A DNA stretch of 64,000 nt, from NCBI GenBank assembly GCA_030141605.1, contig JAQGDQ010000035.1, positions 955,219-1,019,218 on the forward strand. The letters run 5' to 3'. Shown here piece by piece: positions 1 through 10,841 of this stretch. The position numbers and the translations under genes are program-made. How positions within the stretch are numbered: position 1 is the first letter of the stretch; each line of letters starts with the position of its first letter. The notes beneath the pieces were generated by a model. That model was not told where the DNA came from, did not search any database, and saw nothing but the letters and a program-made list of their open reading frames with translations. This stretch comes from Tubiluchus corallicola (lineage: Eukaryota > Priapulida > Priapulimorpha > Priapulimorphida > Tubiluchidae).

Positions 1-416
1 ATGCATCGCATGGCTGTGACACATATATTATTTTATTCGCCTATCGTACAGCATACAGTCAAGGTTAGTAACAAAATAAAATAACAGGAAATCACAATAT
101 GCAAGTATTTACAAACTCACATTACGAATACATATTTACAAATTATTCCCTGAAAAGGGTTAGTAAAATTTGCCACATTCCTCCGTTGTAAAACCAGCTA
201 TTGCGTATTCCTTAAAATGATAAAACCAGTAAAATTCACTTGTTAATTTCTCTAATTTGATTAGATGTTCTTTGACATATAAGGGTTTTTAACAATCGGA
301 TTTATAGTATTTGTACACAACACACTAGGAAAATAACCGTGAATAAACATGCTATTAAACAACATTGTTAAATGTGCAGCCAAGTTATGTGATCAATTAT
401 TTACATGGTCACAGTC

Positions 417-930
417 TAAACCAAGCGTACCATCGCTTTTACCTCGTTTATTGTTTGGATACAGCTCTGGATACAGTTTTGTCTCAGTATAATAAAAACT
501 TGATTCAAGTCGTGTTTACTCTTCTGTTTGTATTCATTATAAATTCTGAGTATTTCATTGCTGTCAGTACTCACATTATTATACAAAGCTTTAAAGTCAT
601 TGGCAGAATCATTGGCGATATCAATGGGTGAAAGGCCTCCAGAAGAGAGCCTTTTCCCGCTCTAGCTTAACTTCGTCATTGCAAAAACAATGATTTATTA
701 AGTTGTTCTGCTTTTACATTTTCAGTTTTAGCAAGGCACATTCTACTTGCATTTAAACAAGAGTTAATAATGTTTTCACTATGTAAATGAATTGTAGTTT
801 TACAGTTACAAGTGTCAGAATCACCAGTGCAAATGCATGTTTAATTAAGTAGTTCAATTAAGTCAAGGTTATTGTCTAGATTTGGCAATAACTCTTTAAA
901 CTTCGTTTATTTGCTCGAGCACAAAGGATA
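417..930 (-). pseudogene. LINE ORF2 fragment, endonuclease-RT linker (decayed)
   Basis: Read on the minus strand, this stretch gives broken frames that resemble the region between the endonuclease and reverse transcriptase of a non-LTR retrotransposon. A frame with FKELLPNLDNNLDLIELLN is followed by NDEVKLEREKALF, then by an open run ending at 417-419 that contains STDSNEILRIYNEYKQK. It has in-frame stops and at least one frameshift. The assignment rests on the general look of the NDEVKLEREKALF block (compare the WND-K-KLERE style linker of the better preserved minus-strand LINE at 28.0-32.0 kb) and not on a catalytic motif, so it is tentative. The + strand ORF over 365-631 is a shadow. Confidence 0.35.
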
Positions 931-950
931 TACGTGGCCGATAGATAGGC

Positions 951-1055
951 TCCAGCGCCAAGGAGGCCTACCCAGATTTGTGTTTCAGATGCCAGTGCCG
1001 AGGACATTTTGCCAAAGGTTGCCGTAGCCCCAGGTTTTACACCCGAGAAGAGGGT
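951..1055 (+). pseudogene. gag nucleocapsid zinc knuckle remnant
   Basis: A CCHC zinc knuckle, CFRCQCRGHFAKGC, is encoded at 981-1022 with exact C-x2-C-x4-H-x4-C spacing and is preceded by KEAYPDL. Such knuckles bind RNA in retrotransposon Gag. The frame stops at 1056-1058, shortly after the knuckle. Downstream, another frame at 1117-1410 is open for 97 codons (basic, no recognised domain) and probably belongs to the gag-pol junction of the same decayed element. No start codon can be assigned. Confidence 0.65.
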
Positions 1056-1997
1056 CTAAGGAAGCCACGGGGAAACTACTAGGCTACCGGCAGGGGGTCT
1101 CCACAGCCGGAACCTATTGAATGGGGAGACAGGCGGCGATTGTGAAAGTTACGCAGCAGTATGGAGAAAATGTGTATCATGTGTGAATAAAACAGATCAG
1201 CCTATAGAAAGGCGCAAAAGGAAAAGGTGGGATAATTTAAATGGTTCCTATCAAGTTATTAGGGCGGCACACGTTGATTGGGACACTATGAGTGCGTTTC
1301 GAACCCATGGCTACACAGTTTGGGAAGAACAGTTGATTACACAACCCACCTGTGCTGCAGAGTTAAACGAGAAGCCCACCCGTAGGCTTATAATCGGAAA
1401 TGCTACATAACAATTAGAAATAATACTTTGAGGCCAGTGCTTTTCAAGAAAAATAATTCGTTGGGAACCGCGCAATTAATAAGCATTCTAGATGTATATA
1501 CATTAGCCATTGGCAGGTTATGCAGCAGATCAGCGAAATATGCAGCAAACCATGAGGCAGCGAAACAAGGATGCGTTAACGAGGTCCCGAAGAAATAGTT
1601 TACACCGCAGGCCCACAAGCAAGCAGGGCGTGATGCTTGAGCCAACAGCAGCAAGATACAAGAGCTATGAATTAAACTGCATAGCCAGCAGTCACCGCAA
1701 GCCATTAATTAAGCGAAACTGGTACACTGACCTTCAAGCAGCAAGTTGGGGATCACGGGTGAAATGTAATAGGCCTCATGATTGCCGCAGTGAAGTTGGT
1801 TTAAAATTAGAATATGATGGCAAAGGGGGTATGTTCGTTGAGTTAAAAGTCCCTAGCATGTCCTCGGCAGGCCTAATGAAAGAACACCGACATTGGCTCT
1901 ACCAAGATGGTGTATCTGGGGAAAAATCTGAAACTGACTTTAAATTAGATCATCTGTCGCTATATTGGAAAGCTAAGATGTAAATTTTCTTAAACAA

Positions 1998-2830
1998 ATG
2001 GCATGGGTATTTGCTAATACGGATCTAGAGCTGGGAGAGACAGCAGTTGGCAGAAATGAGGATCAATACTGGATCAAACCACCCATAAGTTCCGGGCCAT
2101 ATCGTATCCCAAATAATTTAGAAAGAGAATTGAATCAAATAACTAGAGATTTACTGCCAGCAAAAAGTATGGTATCACCAAATAGTCCTTGCCCTCCCCA
2201 TGTTCATTAGTAAAAAGGCAGACGGTAAGAGCTACCGTTTGGTTATAGATAATCGGAAATTAAATAAGTGTGTGAAGTTCGCCGAGAAACTAGCCCAACA
2301 TTGCCGAATTTCACTGATAGGTTACAGGGAGCCAAATACTTTAGCTATCTTTATTTTCGACAAATTATAAGCAAGGTATTAGATGGAATAACAGATCAAT
2401 TTAGCATAGCATACCTAGATAAATTTGTGTGGGGAGAACCACAAGAGCAGGTCTTTAGAGAATTAAAAGCGGTCCTGTTAAACCCAGTGATGCTCACCTA
2501 TACAGATACAGAGAAACCATATCTTCTCTGCACTGACATATATAGTGAAAATAGTTTATATAGTGTGGGGTGCACTTATGCAGGAAATAAATGGGGTAGA
2601 GAGACCAGTGGAATTTTTCTCTCACCAATTAACGTCCACACTTGACGGCTTCCAAATTATATGCGATTATATACGGTATCCATAAGTTACCTCCTAATAT
2701 AGTGCGAATCAACGTCCTACTTTGGTACTTTCTAGCCGGCATGATGACAGTCCAGACCCTAGCTAGGGGAAGTGTGAATTTGCCAGGATATAGCACTTCA
2801 CTAGTGAACAGGCTAGACTGGTGAAAAGAA
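1998..2830 (+). pseudogene. gypsy pol remnant: RT start and RNase H
   Basis: Frame 1998-2207 reads into a typical gypsy pre-RT segment (PPISSGPYRIPNNLERELNQ). After a frameshift, KKADGKSYRLVIDNRKLNK is encoded near 2215-2270, the first RT motif. LQGAKYFSYL near 2320-2350 is the start of the palm. The sequence then jumps to KFVWGEPQEQVFRELKAVL and ends at LLCTDIYSENSLYSVGC, the RT-RNase H connection with the first RNase H acidic residue. The part with the catalytic YxDD box is deleted. At least four frame breaks make this non-functional. The upstream ORF at 1510-1983 has no domain that I recognise but probably belongs to the same pol. Confidence 0.75.
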
Positions 2831-3059
2831 AACGGTCAAAGTTCATGGAGGGATAGCGAGATTCCCTATGGATCGGTTGCCTTTGGGCGTGAGCCCATTG
2901 GTCCCTGAAAGGGATAGGGATGATTTGTTATGCTGAATGACTGCAAGCAGGCTATCTTCGTGATTGCTATCGACTGGGTCACCGGCTGGTAATCTCACAA
3001 GTGTGAGATTGTTCAATATACAATCAGGCCTTGGATAGCCAAATTGTGAGCAGGTAAGC

Positions 3060-3840
3060 TCAGTCTCTGAAATCGGCTGAAGCTGAAAAGTTAAATCAGG
3101 AAATAGAGCACAGAGTCATGTGATGATGCTCTGTGTGGAAAAGTTTCCAGCCTTGGTACACCCTATACAGAAGCCTGAAGGATCTAGAGCGTATAAGAGC
3201 TTGCAGTATTTGCTTGAAAACAAACACTTAAAAAAATCCCAAGCTAGAGTGCTGGGCATTGCTTTTATCGCAGCAAAAAAGAAGAAAATAAAGGGCGAAT
3301 TAGACGCGAAGTTGTGCAACATATAGGGAAATGATGCTAGCACTGAAATAGCTGCCATTAGTGAGGCTAGTATGCAGAATAGAGCTCATAACTCAGCATC
3401 CCAGAGGGACAGCTGTCAGTCAGAGCAGTTGTACTAACTCACTGTCACAGATTCGTGAGGAAAGTAAAAGGGCATCGCTTCCTACGAGTTCCAAAGAAAG
3501 CAGAAAAATGGGATACAAGGCGCTATTAAGAAGAAATAAAATTAGAACTGCTGGAGAGCGCTCGGAAGAGATGTAACTGAGTAATGCGAGCGAGTTTAAA
3601 GAGGAGTTAGTAGACAAAAGGAAGTTTGCATTGTTACAAAGTCAAGATACTACGTAATACATGTAATCACTCCAAAGCAGCAGTCACAGGAGGCATACAG
3701 GTTAATGGAGGACTACGCTATAAATAGGGATGGATTGTCACCTGAACGTCACCAATCTTTGAAAGTAGCCGTCAGCTATTGCAGTGGGTGGACGTATTTT
3801 TTCAGCTCCGCAATTTAAGTAAAATTTATTCGTGTAAAAG
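3060..3840 (+). other. decayed retroelement sequence, unassigned
   Basis: This interval lies between the RNase H remnant and the LINE. It has short open frames (3120-3326, 68 codons, lysine-rich, with SQARVLGIAFIAAKKKK; 3361-3576, 71 codons) that match no family I know. A later frame, YRLMEDYAINRDGLSPERH near 3700-3760, is coding-like. I treat all of it as degenerate retroelement DNA and not as host genes, since each frame is short, broken and sits inside transposon debris. Confidence 0.35.
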
Positions 3841-4127
3841 TTCGTGAGCTTGATGAAACAAATAGCAGCGTGTTCGGTAATGTGTGCTGCATGCAGTGGT
3901 AGTGATGAGACTTTATAATCTCAAATTATTTTTGAGATATCAATAAAAAACGTATGATAACTATATAATTTCTTTGTAATACATTTCTATCTGCTAACTG
4001 GAAAACTTGTACGACAACGACACTCGAGTAATTTGTAATCGCTCTATTGTGCAAAACTTGAACCTTTTGTAGCAGTGCAGGTTAGTATACCTGCTGTGTG
4101 ATAGCTTGCATTGTGACTTAACAAGTC

Positions 4128-5141
4128 TTGTCAGGTAGGAAATCTTGTCAATCATGTAAGAAAAGTCAAAATCCTGTCAGCCTGCCGGAAAATGGTGATA
4201 TACTATGCGACCGTTGTGCAAGCCAGATAGAAAACTTCAGTATTACCTCTGTAACGTGGAAGAATCTAAACAACTGTATTAACTCATTAAGTAAAGAAAT
4301 AAAATCGATGAGGACTGAATTAAAGAAAATAAAAGGTAATAATACTGGTCTGTCAACTAATATTACAGAATTAAAAACTGAGATTATACAACTTAAGGTT
4401 GAAACACTAAGCATGCAACCAGACGAAGTCATTGATAAACTGAATGGTATAATAAATGCTCTGGACAAGAAAATGAACAATCCCAAGCCAACATACAGTG
4501 CAATGGTAGGCCTAAGTACTGGTTCAGCAAACAACACAATAGTAAAGAGCAATCATGTAGTCAGCACGAAAATGCCATACGATCCTAACCGCACTGTAAT
4601 AATAGATAACGTTAAAGATCCACACAGAGCTACTAACAGTGCCATTATAAAGAAAAATGTGTGTGAACACTTCCCTCGCACTAAGTTTGATTCAGCCTTT
4701 AGAACTGCGAAAGGCAAGATTCAAATACAGCTTTGCGATACCGAGACAGCAGATACAATAATAAGGAACAGGAAACCCTACCATCTCGGGACAAACACTA
4801 ACGCGAGAAAGCCAGTAAAACAACACCTGGGATTGTTAAGAGACTGCGACACTTCGCTAAGTGATGATGAATTACTGACCGATGTTAAATACATGTATCC
4901 AAAAGCTGAAATTGAAAGGTTTAAAAGGAAAAGTGGTAAAGTACTTCCTGTAGTAAAGGTTAAGTTTACATCGGAAGTAGACATAGACAATGCTGTGAAA
5001 AATGGTATACCAATAGGAAATATGATTTGTGGCGTCGAAGTGTTCAACGCTAAACAAAGTCCTCTACGATGCTATAACTGTCAGAAATTTCGACATGTAT
5101 CCCAGTGGTGTGACCAACCTGTTAAATGCGGGAAATGTTAA
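4128..5141 (+). CDS. LINE ORF1 protein (zinc finger, Gag-like), 337 codons
   Basis: The longest open frame in the window. The N-terminus has paired cysteines (CQSCKK and CDRCASQ, residues about 8-31) like a small zinc finger. Residues about 45-95 are rich in leucine, lysine and glutamate and look like a coiled coil (NCINSLSKEIKSMRTELKK). The middle is an RRM/esterase-like region of LINE ORF1 type. The C-terminus carries CYNCQKFRHVSQWC and CGKC, a CCHC knuckle plus the start of another. ORF1 proteins bind the element's RNA. The stop falls right after CGKC, earlier than expected, because an internal deletion joins this point to the middle of the endonuclease. The frame has survived although ORF2 is dead. 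Confidence 0.75.
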   Translation: MSGRKSCQSCKKSQNPVSLPENGDILCDRCASQIENFSITSVTWKNLNNCINSLSKEIKSMRTELKKIKGNNTGLSTNITELKTEIIQLKVETLSMQPDEVIDKLNGIINALDKKMNNPKPTYSAMVGLSTGSANNTIVKSNHVVSTKMPYDPNRTVIIDNVKDPHRATNSAIIKKNVCEHFPRTKFDSAFRTAKGKIQIQLCDTETADTIIRNRKPYHLGTNTNARKPVKQHLGLLRDCDTSLSDDELLTDVKYMYPKAEIERFKRKSGKVLPVVKVKFTSEVDIDNAVKNGIPIGNMICGVEVFNAKQSPLRCYNCQKFRHVSQWCDQPVKCGKC

Positions 5142-5640
5142 TCGTGAATTTGACGTATGTGGCTTTTCTGAGACTTGGCTAACAAATGAAAATTCTATGC
5201 TATACGAAATTCCAGGCTATAATCACGTTAGTCAAACTAGAGATACTGGGCAGCGTGGTGGTGGGGTATCTATTTACATAAAGGACCACCTAGGTTTTGA
5301 TATTAGAAATGATTTAAATTGCAACGAGCCAATGTGTCAGATAATGTTTGTCGAAATTAAAAGTCCGACTATGAGTCGTAAAAATGTGCTAGTGGGCATT
5401 ATATACAGGCCTCCTGGTTATGGTGTAAATATAGAAAATTTTATTGAAAAGCTAAACTGTATTTTAGAAGTAATAAGACATGAGACATAAGACATGTTTC
5501 ATTCTAGGAGACTTCAACATGGATTTATTAAAATTTAATGAACATACTCCAACGCATGAATTTTTGGAAACTCTATATTCTTCTGGGTACTTCCCTTTGA
5601 TAAACAAACCAACTTATTATCACGAATGACTTTAGCTGTC
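5142..5640 (+). pseudogene. LINE ORF2 endonuclease remnant
   Basis: EFDVCGFSETWL opens an apurinic-type endonuclease domain (exonuclease-endonuclease-phosphatase fold) with the SETWL box. GGGVSIYIKDH and LVGIIYRPPG follow, then, after a frameshift, LGDFNMDLLKF with the GDFN active-site box near 5505-5530. About 30 N-terminal residues, including the first catalytic asparagine, are missing because the ORF1 zinc knuckle is joined directly to this point. The domain stops near 5630 and is followed by a deletion before the RT. Confidence 0.75.
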
Positions 5641-5697
5641 TTAGTCTAGAGGAAAGTAATAGTGGGAAAGTAATATAAAAAGTAATATCTTTTTTGA

Positions 5698-7066
5698 CAG
5701 GTGTCGTACCTAAAGAACTAAAAATAGCTAAAGGAACACAAATTTATAAAAACCAAGACCGTAACCTATTTGTTAACTACCGACCACTTTCAGTTTTGCC
5801 AATGCTGTCTAAGATCATTGAGAAGCTAATGTACTGACGCTTGATAAACTTCATAAATAAACATAACGTATTGTATGAATATCAATCTGGCTTCCGCGAA
5901 AATCGTTCTACTGCTTGTGCACTTTTAACTCCGACGAATAAAATTATTAATGGAATTGAAAATAATGAATATACATTAGGACTTTTCATAGATCTTACGA
6001 AGGCATTTGACACTGTCGACCACGAAATTTTGCTAGAAAAGTTGACTTTTTATGGGATTAGAGGAAAATGCTACAAATGGCTTGAAAGTTATTTAACTGA
6101 TAGAAAACAATTTGTTTACTATAATAACTGCGCTTCTGAAAAACTAGACGTTGTATGTGGTGTCCCACAGGGCTCCATTTTGGGACCACTATTGTTTTTA
6201 ATGTACATCAATGATTTAGCAACTGTTTCAAAAAATTATTTACGGTAATATTTGCCAATGACACTAGTTTCATCATATCTGATAAAAATGTTTATTCTCT
6301 ATGTGAAATTGTTAATCAGGAACTAATGTTACTATCGAATTGGTTTAAGGCCAATAAATTAATTTTAAATGTACAGAAGACTAATTTTATAATTTTTGCT
6401 GCAAAAAAGAAACGGTGTCTTAGAGAGAACTGTCAGATTAGATCAGTCATGTTAAAGAAGTTAAATTTTTAGCTATTATTTTGGATGAGATTTTATCATG
6501 GAAAAAACATATCAACCACATTTGCTCAAAACTTAGTAAAGTAATTGGAATTTTCAAAAAATGTTATAAAATTTTAGGTTTACCTACTTATAAACAGCTG
6601 TATTATACGTTTGCACATCCTTACTTTGATTATTGCAGTATAGTATGGGGTAATACGTATGCAGATACCTTAGAAAGATTATTAAAAGTTCAAAAAAACT
6701 CATCCGTCTAATGACGGACTCGCATTATAGAGCTCATACCGACAATCTCTTTAAAAATTTGAAAATACTGACAATGCCCAAGGTAGTCGATATGCAAACT
6801 AAACTGTTCATGTACAAATATGTTAATAATCTTTCGCTTAATATGTATCACCATTTTTTCAGTTATAATAGCAGTATGTATTCATATCAAACGTGGCAAT
6901 ACCACAAATTCCATATTCCTAAGTGCAGAACAAACGTTAAGAAACATTCTGTCATGTATAATGGTGCTGTAATGTGGAATAATTTGCCCAGTAAAATAAA
7001 ACAAGCCACTAATATAAATAAATTTGAGACTTTTAAAAAAATATTTACTAGAAAATATGTAATTTG
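5698..7066 (+). pseudogene. LINE ORF2 reverse transcriptase remnant
   Basis: RT motifs are in order: NYRPLSVLPMLSKIIEKLMY, then YEYQSGFRENRSTACALL, LFIDLTKAFDTVDH with the first catalytic Asp, and VPQGSILGPLLFLMYINDL. After a frameshift near 6245 comes FANDTSF at 6251-6262, where the usual FADD has an Asn for the first Asp. The thumb and C-terminal part (WKKHINHIC, LLKVQKNS, RAHTDNLF, MWNNLPSKIK) runs on in two further frames to the stop at about 7066. The changed catalytic residue, an in-frame stop near 5835 and the frameshifts make it inactive. The 3' UTR and tail follow to 7320. Confidence 0.85.
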
Positions 7067-7344
7067 ATAAATGATGTAAGATGTAAATTTTTACCATATT
7101 TATACAATCTTATTGTACTAATCAAGTTTTAATCTTTTTATCGGCACTTTTAATTTATTTGCACCTACTTGTGTGTTTATATTGTACTAACCATATACTA
7201 TGTATTTTCTACTTTTAGCATTAATTTTACTTTCTGTACATTGTCAATATGTTTTACAATGTTTTTAATGGACATATAGGTCTCTTGACTTCAGTTCATA
7301 GATGTATTATAAATAAATAAAGTGTAAAGTAAAAGTCGAAATGC

Positions 7345-8022
7345 TGTAAAATTTCCTATGCATCATGCACCAATTCCAATAGTACCGTACCAGACTGTGG
7401 GAACACTGCCCACAGTCTCATTTACAGACCTGGCTAAGAAATGGGTGGATGCCGTGGGCATCCTGGACAAAAAGGCTGAAACTGTTATTGATGATTTATT
7501 TAATGAAATAATATGTAGGTACAGAAGTCCAATTAAAATTATTGAGTAATAATGATAAGTCATTTGCAAATGAAATGTCTAAGTGGCTCACTGATCATTA
7601 TGGAATTTAGCATATCACCATCACCCCATTTAATCCGCCTGGCAACTCTATTAAGGAACGCCAACATGGAACCTTGATGAGACTCTTGAGGAAATTAACA
7701 GAAAAGGATCCTCTGAACTGGGTAAGCACATCCCACGAACTTTGGCAGCTTACAGGACGGCCTTGTATAGTGCTACCATTTACTCACCATACTATTTATT
7801 GTTTGCTCATGCAGCAAGATGAGTAGTAGAGAACCGTCATGCAGAACCAGAGAAATATATGGGAGAAGATTATTTCCAGAATTGTTTGCAGACAATGCAT
7901 CAAGCAAGAGGAGAACAGAACAAGTCCGAGTCAAATGCAAAGAATTATGCAAAAGAAAGGCTAGGACGCGGCACTCTAAAAGTGGAGATATAGTGTTCTA
8001 CTATAATCAGGCTATTAAGTGA
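7345..8022 (+). pseudogene. gypsy integrase core remnant
   Basis: This is a retroviral-type integrase catalytic core. SFTDLAKKWVDAVG carries the first Asp, KKAETVIDDLFNEIICRY follows, and after a frameshift at about 7545 comes NNDKSFANEMSKWL with the second Asp, then HITITPFNPPGNSIKERQHG with the catalytic Glu. The D,D-35-E set therefore appears to be kept, though the frame is shifted and has a stop at about 7607. Past 7660 the C-terminal part (LMRLLRKLTEKDPLNW, then an open frame at 7819-8022 that is basic and ends with SGDIVFYY) continues in other frames. Confidence 0.75.
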
Positions 8023-8039
8023 ACTGTCAGAATTAAGAG

Positions 8040-10030
8040 CGAAGTCAAGGCGCACAGAAAGTGAAGCGGCACCTGGTGAGCAGTCAGATGTAAGTTCTAT
8101 GCCTGGGTCGGAAAATGAATACGATGCGCCCCCCCAAATAGAAAAAGTAATAAAAACTTCAGCAGTAGCAAGCACACAGGCACCTGAGTCTGCAGATTGG
8201 CACAGCGCCTTGTGGCGTTGGTTGCACAAATGAAATGTTTAGCTGTATGGAAAACGAGTATCCTCATTACTATGAACAGGGAAGACCAAAAGAAGCGTTA
8301 AGATAACTTAGTAAAGAAAATTAAATAAGAAACTTAACCGGTATACGAAATTAATATTGTAAAGTGTAATGCCAGTAAGGGACTAGTGACATCTAGTGCC
8401 CAGTTCCCTGTTTAAAGAAAATATATTTTGGAAAAGCGGTCAAGCGAGGTCAGTGAGTTAGGTGGTCAGCTAGCTTACTTGCCTTGGGGCAGATGGCGTC
8501 ATGGAGTGTATTCGACCTCTGGTATGGGACGCTGTGTCATGTTGTAGTCACAAAAGTGAGTTGTTGCAGCTTGATAAATGGTATAACATGCTATGAGAGA
8601 ATTAAGGTTCTTGGTGAAAACATGCTCTATAGAAAAAAATAACTTAATCGTAGCTTAATCAGCAGGAAACAAACTATAAAGGGGATTATAGTAATATCGA
8701 AGCGTGTCTGAGAGAAAAAAAGGAAAATGTATAGGACAATAGCCCTTTTTTGGGAAAAGAATAAAATGCAAAAAATGACTTAAAGCAGGTGGAAGTGAAA
8801 AAGTAACTGCAGGGTGGCTAGATAACCTGGATAAGAATAAGTCGGGTGTTATGTAAATTCAATGTGAAGTTGTATAATTCAGTAACGTTAGAAGTGAACT
8901 CAGTACTTTTTTTTGAGTAAAGAAATTTCTCTGACAACTCAAGTTATAATAGACAAATAAATTAATAAATAAATGTAAATGTAAACTATGAGATGAATTC
9001 TGTATTAATTAGAAGTTTGGCCTATATTGATCTGTACTTCCGAGACAGGTGTGTTTGTGTAAATTGGCAGAAGGTAATTCGAAGCTCATTAGAAGTGTCC
9101 ACAAGCAATGACGAGGATGGTACTTGGTCAGTTAGATGATTAACAAGCGTTGCGCTATTGTTCATAATTGAGGGAACTGTTATTAGAGCTCGGACATGTG
9201 AATTGGGCTGTCACCTGGCCGTCGGCTGATCTAGAATGATGGCTGAAGGTCGGGCTATGGATTTTGGAACAGTGACTCTGTCCGAGAAACAGTAAAGAGT
9301 AACAGAGTGCTCAGAGTGGAGACGCCCGGATGATTGGGGTAACTAAGCGCTCAGAAGTCAGAATGCTCAGATAGCCAGCCATGAGGTGTATCGTGTCACA
9401 TTACCAAGAGGTTTGATAAAGGGAGGTACGGCGAGAGTCCGGGCTTTTGGTCAATGTTGGAAAGGTGACAAGGTGTGAACTTTCAGTCAAAAACTCTGAA
9501 GCTAGGAGCTATCTTTCTGAAGCACAGAACATCCCATGTTAGGAACAGGACTGGGGCCACTTATTGGGACTCGAAGAATGGCCATCCCAGAGTTGAGTGA
9601 TTTTACATATCATATTTCTTGCTAATATGAATGCACTTGTTGTACGTTGTTGTTAAAGGAACAGTTGTCACTACATTTATCGTAGTCTTGATATCGAAAT
9701 CAGTTCTACAGTTACATTGTTAATGCGAAACTCTCTTGTTCGTTTATTGTCTCATCTTTTTAATGAAGCGTTTACAGTAATTTTGCAATTGAGAATCAGT
9801 TAAAAGTTATTGCAAATCTGTAAGAACTCGAATCTTACACGGAACATTCTCATACTGAAACCGCTTATTGCGGGGCCAAACTAGTAAATTAGGGAGATAA
9901 AAATTTAAACCACAACGCGTATTTCGTGGCTTGAGGTCGCTTTGGTATTTGTCATAGCCATTCCGAGCCAGCCGAAGCTCTCGTAGTCGGGAAATTATTT
10001 TATCAATTAATTGCTTAATTAGCAAGCTGT
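8040..10030 (+). other. no gene recognised; possible retroelement 3' end
   Basis: There is no convincing coding frame here. The first few hundred bases continue a coding-like frame of the gypsy remnant on the + strand (RAKSRRTESEAAPGEQSD near 8038-8095). A run of AAATAAATTAATAAATAAAT-like sequence near 8950-8970 looks like a retroposon tail. The 9.2-9.6 kb part is less AT-rich and could be LTR or UTR of the gypsy element, but no terminal repeat was found. The minus-strand ORFs at 7945-8229 and 9807-10025 have no recognisable features. Confidence 0.3.
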
Positions 10031-10036
10031 ACTACC

Positions 10037-10038
<2 letters not shown>

Positions 10039-10072
<34 letters not shown>

Positions 10073-10124
10073 CGCGCGCGCGTGCGTGCGGGCGGGCGTG
10101 CGGGCGGGCGGGCGTGCGTGTGTG
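10039..10124. repeat. TG microsatellite grading into CG/CGTG-rich tract
   Basis: About 16 TG dinucleotides are followed by a CG run and mixed CGTG and CGGG tetramers, strikingly CpG-rich for this AT-rich window. The alternating purine-pyrimidine run could adopt left-handed DNA (inference). The Cys-Val translation over it is not a gene. Confidence 0.95.
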
Positions 10125-10451
10125 AACAGACAAGAATTTTCACATCGCATCTGAAACAAAGCTTGAGAAAAGCGTCTAAATTCAAAAAGCCAAATTCGGT
10201 AGGTCAGCCAGCCGGCCAAATGCAACAGTCGGTGGACAATGGAGACACAAACAAGTCTCCGTCTGAACAAGTGGAGCAGTTTGCTAGGAAAATCGTAGCG
10301 GAACTGTCACTGTTTCGACAACACCGAGGTCCTAGCACGGCGGTGGGCGGTAGTGAATCGAGTCACAAAAGTCATTTCAACACCATAAGTTAAACTATAA
10401 GTACATTGGGCTGAAATACAAGCATTAAACGGTATATCTAACAGGTTACAA

Positions 10452-10452
<1 letters not shown>

Positions 10453-10528
<76 letters not shown>

Positions 10529-10529
10529 T
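10453..10529. repeat. TG microsatellite followed by CGTG tetramers
   Basis: About 17 TG units run directly into about ten CGTG/TGCG units, 330 bp from a similar tract and just upstream of the first recognised receptor exon. Confidence 0.95.
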
Positions 10530-10687
10530 ATGTATAAAACATCTGCAACGACGGCACATTCTCGGCGATTTACATATCAACAAAAAGTCTCGTAATGTCG
10601 TCACATTGGGGGTTTATTTTTCGAATTGTGCCCCAGCAAAATAAAATCGGGGCGAAAAAAGTAATTAATATTTTTGCTATTTGATAG

Positions 10688-10841
10688 GTTAGATGCAAAG
10701 CAGCGGCGATACTTATGCATTATTTCTATTTGGTTGTATTCTGTGCGATGCTGTCTACTGGTTTTCACCTTTATACCTACGTTAAACGTATGGTGCAACA
10801 ATCCAAAAGAAAAATCTGGTACTTAGTTGGTGCATCATGGG
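10688..10841 (+). CDS. adhesion GPCR exon a: TM3 and start of TM4
   Basis: Acceptor TTTGATAG precedes 10688 and donor GGTAAGT follows 10841. Read from GTT, the exon starts VRCKAAAILMHYFYLVVF, the TM3 of adhesion receptors with the conserved Cys that pairs with loop 2. It continues through FHLYTYVKRM at the cytoplasmic end of TM3 and ends in YLVGASW plus the first base of a Gly codon (phase 1). The codon phase at its 5' side is 0. The open frame runs on past the donor into the intron, but the strong donor and the perfect join to the next exon show that the read-through is not real. Confidence 0.9.

Larger units (their letters stand above)
3843..7320 (+). mobile_element. LINE (non-LTR retrotransposon), internally deleted
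   Basis: A two-ORF LINE in which ORF1 is a zinc-finger protein and ORF2 has endonuclease and reverse transcriptase domains, ending in an AT-rich 3' tail with repeated TAAATAAA at 7308-7320. It lies inside a gypsy remnant. The 3' boundary is fairly clear. The 5' boundary near 3843 is a guess from where gypsy-like frames end. No clean target duplication was found; the flanks share only a loose TAAAAGT. The ORF2 C-terminal part (LLKVQKNS, then MWNNLPSKIK) is the usual tail of CR1/Jockey-type elements, so I place it loosely in that group. Confidence 0.8.
940..8040 (+). mobile_element. Ty3/gypsy retrotransposon remnant, split by a LINE
   Basis: Pieces of one gypsy-type element are in the expected gag-pol order: a CCHC knuckle at 981-1022, a pre-RT and RT start near 2.08-2.35 kb, the RT-RNase H connection near 2.4-2.65 kb, and the integrase core at 7.36-8.02 kb. 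A LINE of about 3.5 kb (about 3843-7320) lies between the RNase H and integrase parts. All reading frames are broken by stops, frameshifts and deletions, and the main RT palm, including the YxDD box, is missing. I found no convincing LTR pair. The 8.04-9.8 kb interval may hold the 3' end. I infer one element from order and orientation; two elements side by side cannot be excluded. Confidence 0.7.

Noticed and set aside
365-631. An 88-codon + strand ORF with hydrophobic stretches
   Set aside because: The opposite strand reads like a LINE fragment; the hydrophobic look comes from AT-rich antisense codons.
417-664. Ankyrin-like GGLSPIDIAND phrase on the minus strand
   Set aside because: It first suggested an ankyrin repeat, but neighbouring frames (NDEVKLEREKALF) fit a LINE linker better and no second ankyrin unit is present.
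10040-10393. A 117-codon ORF over the TG/CG microsatellite
   Set aside because: The first third is microsatellite translation. The rest shows no TM1-2 or GPS pattern, and no splice sites link it to the receptor.
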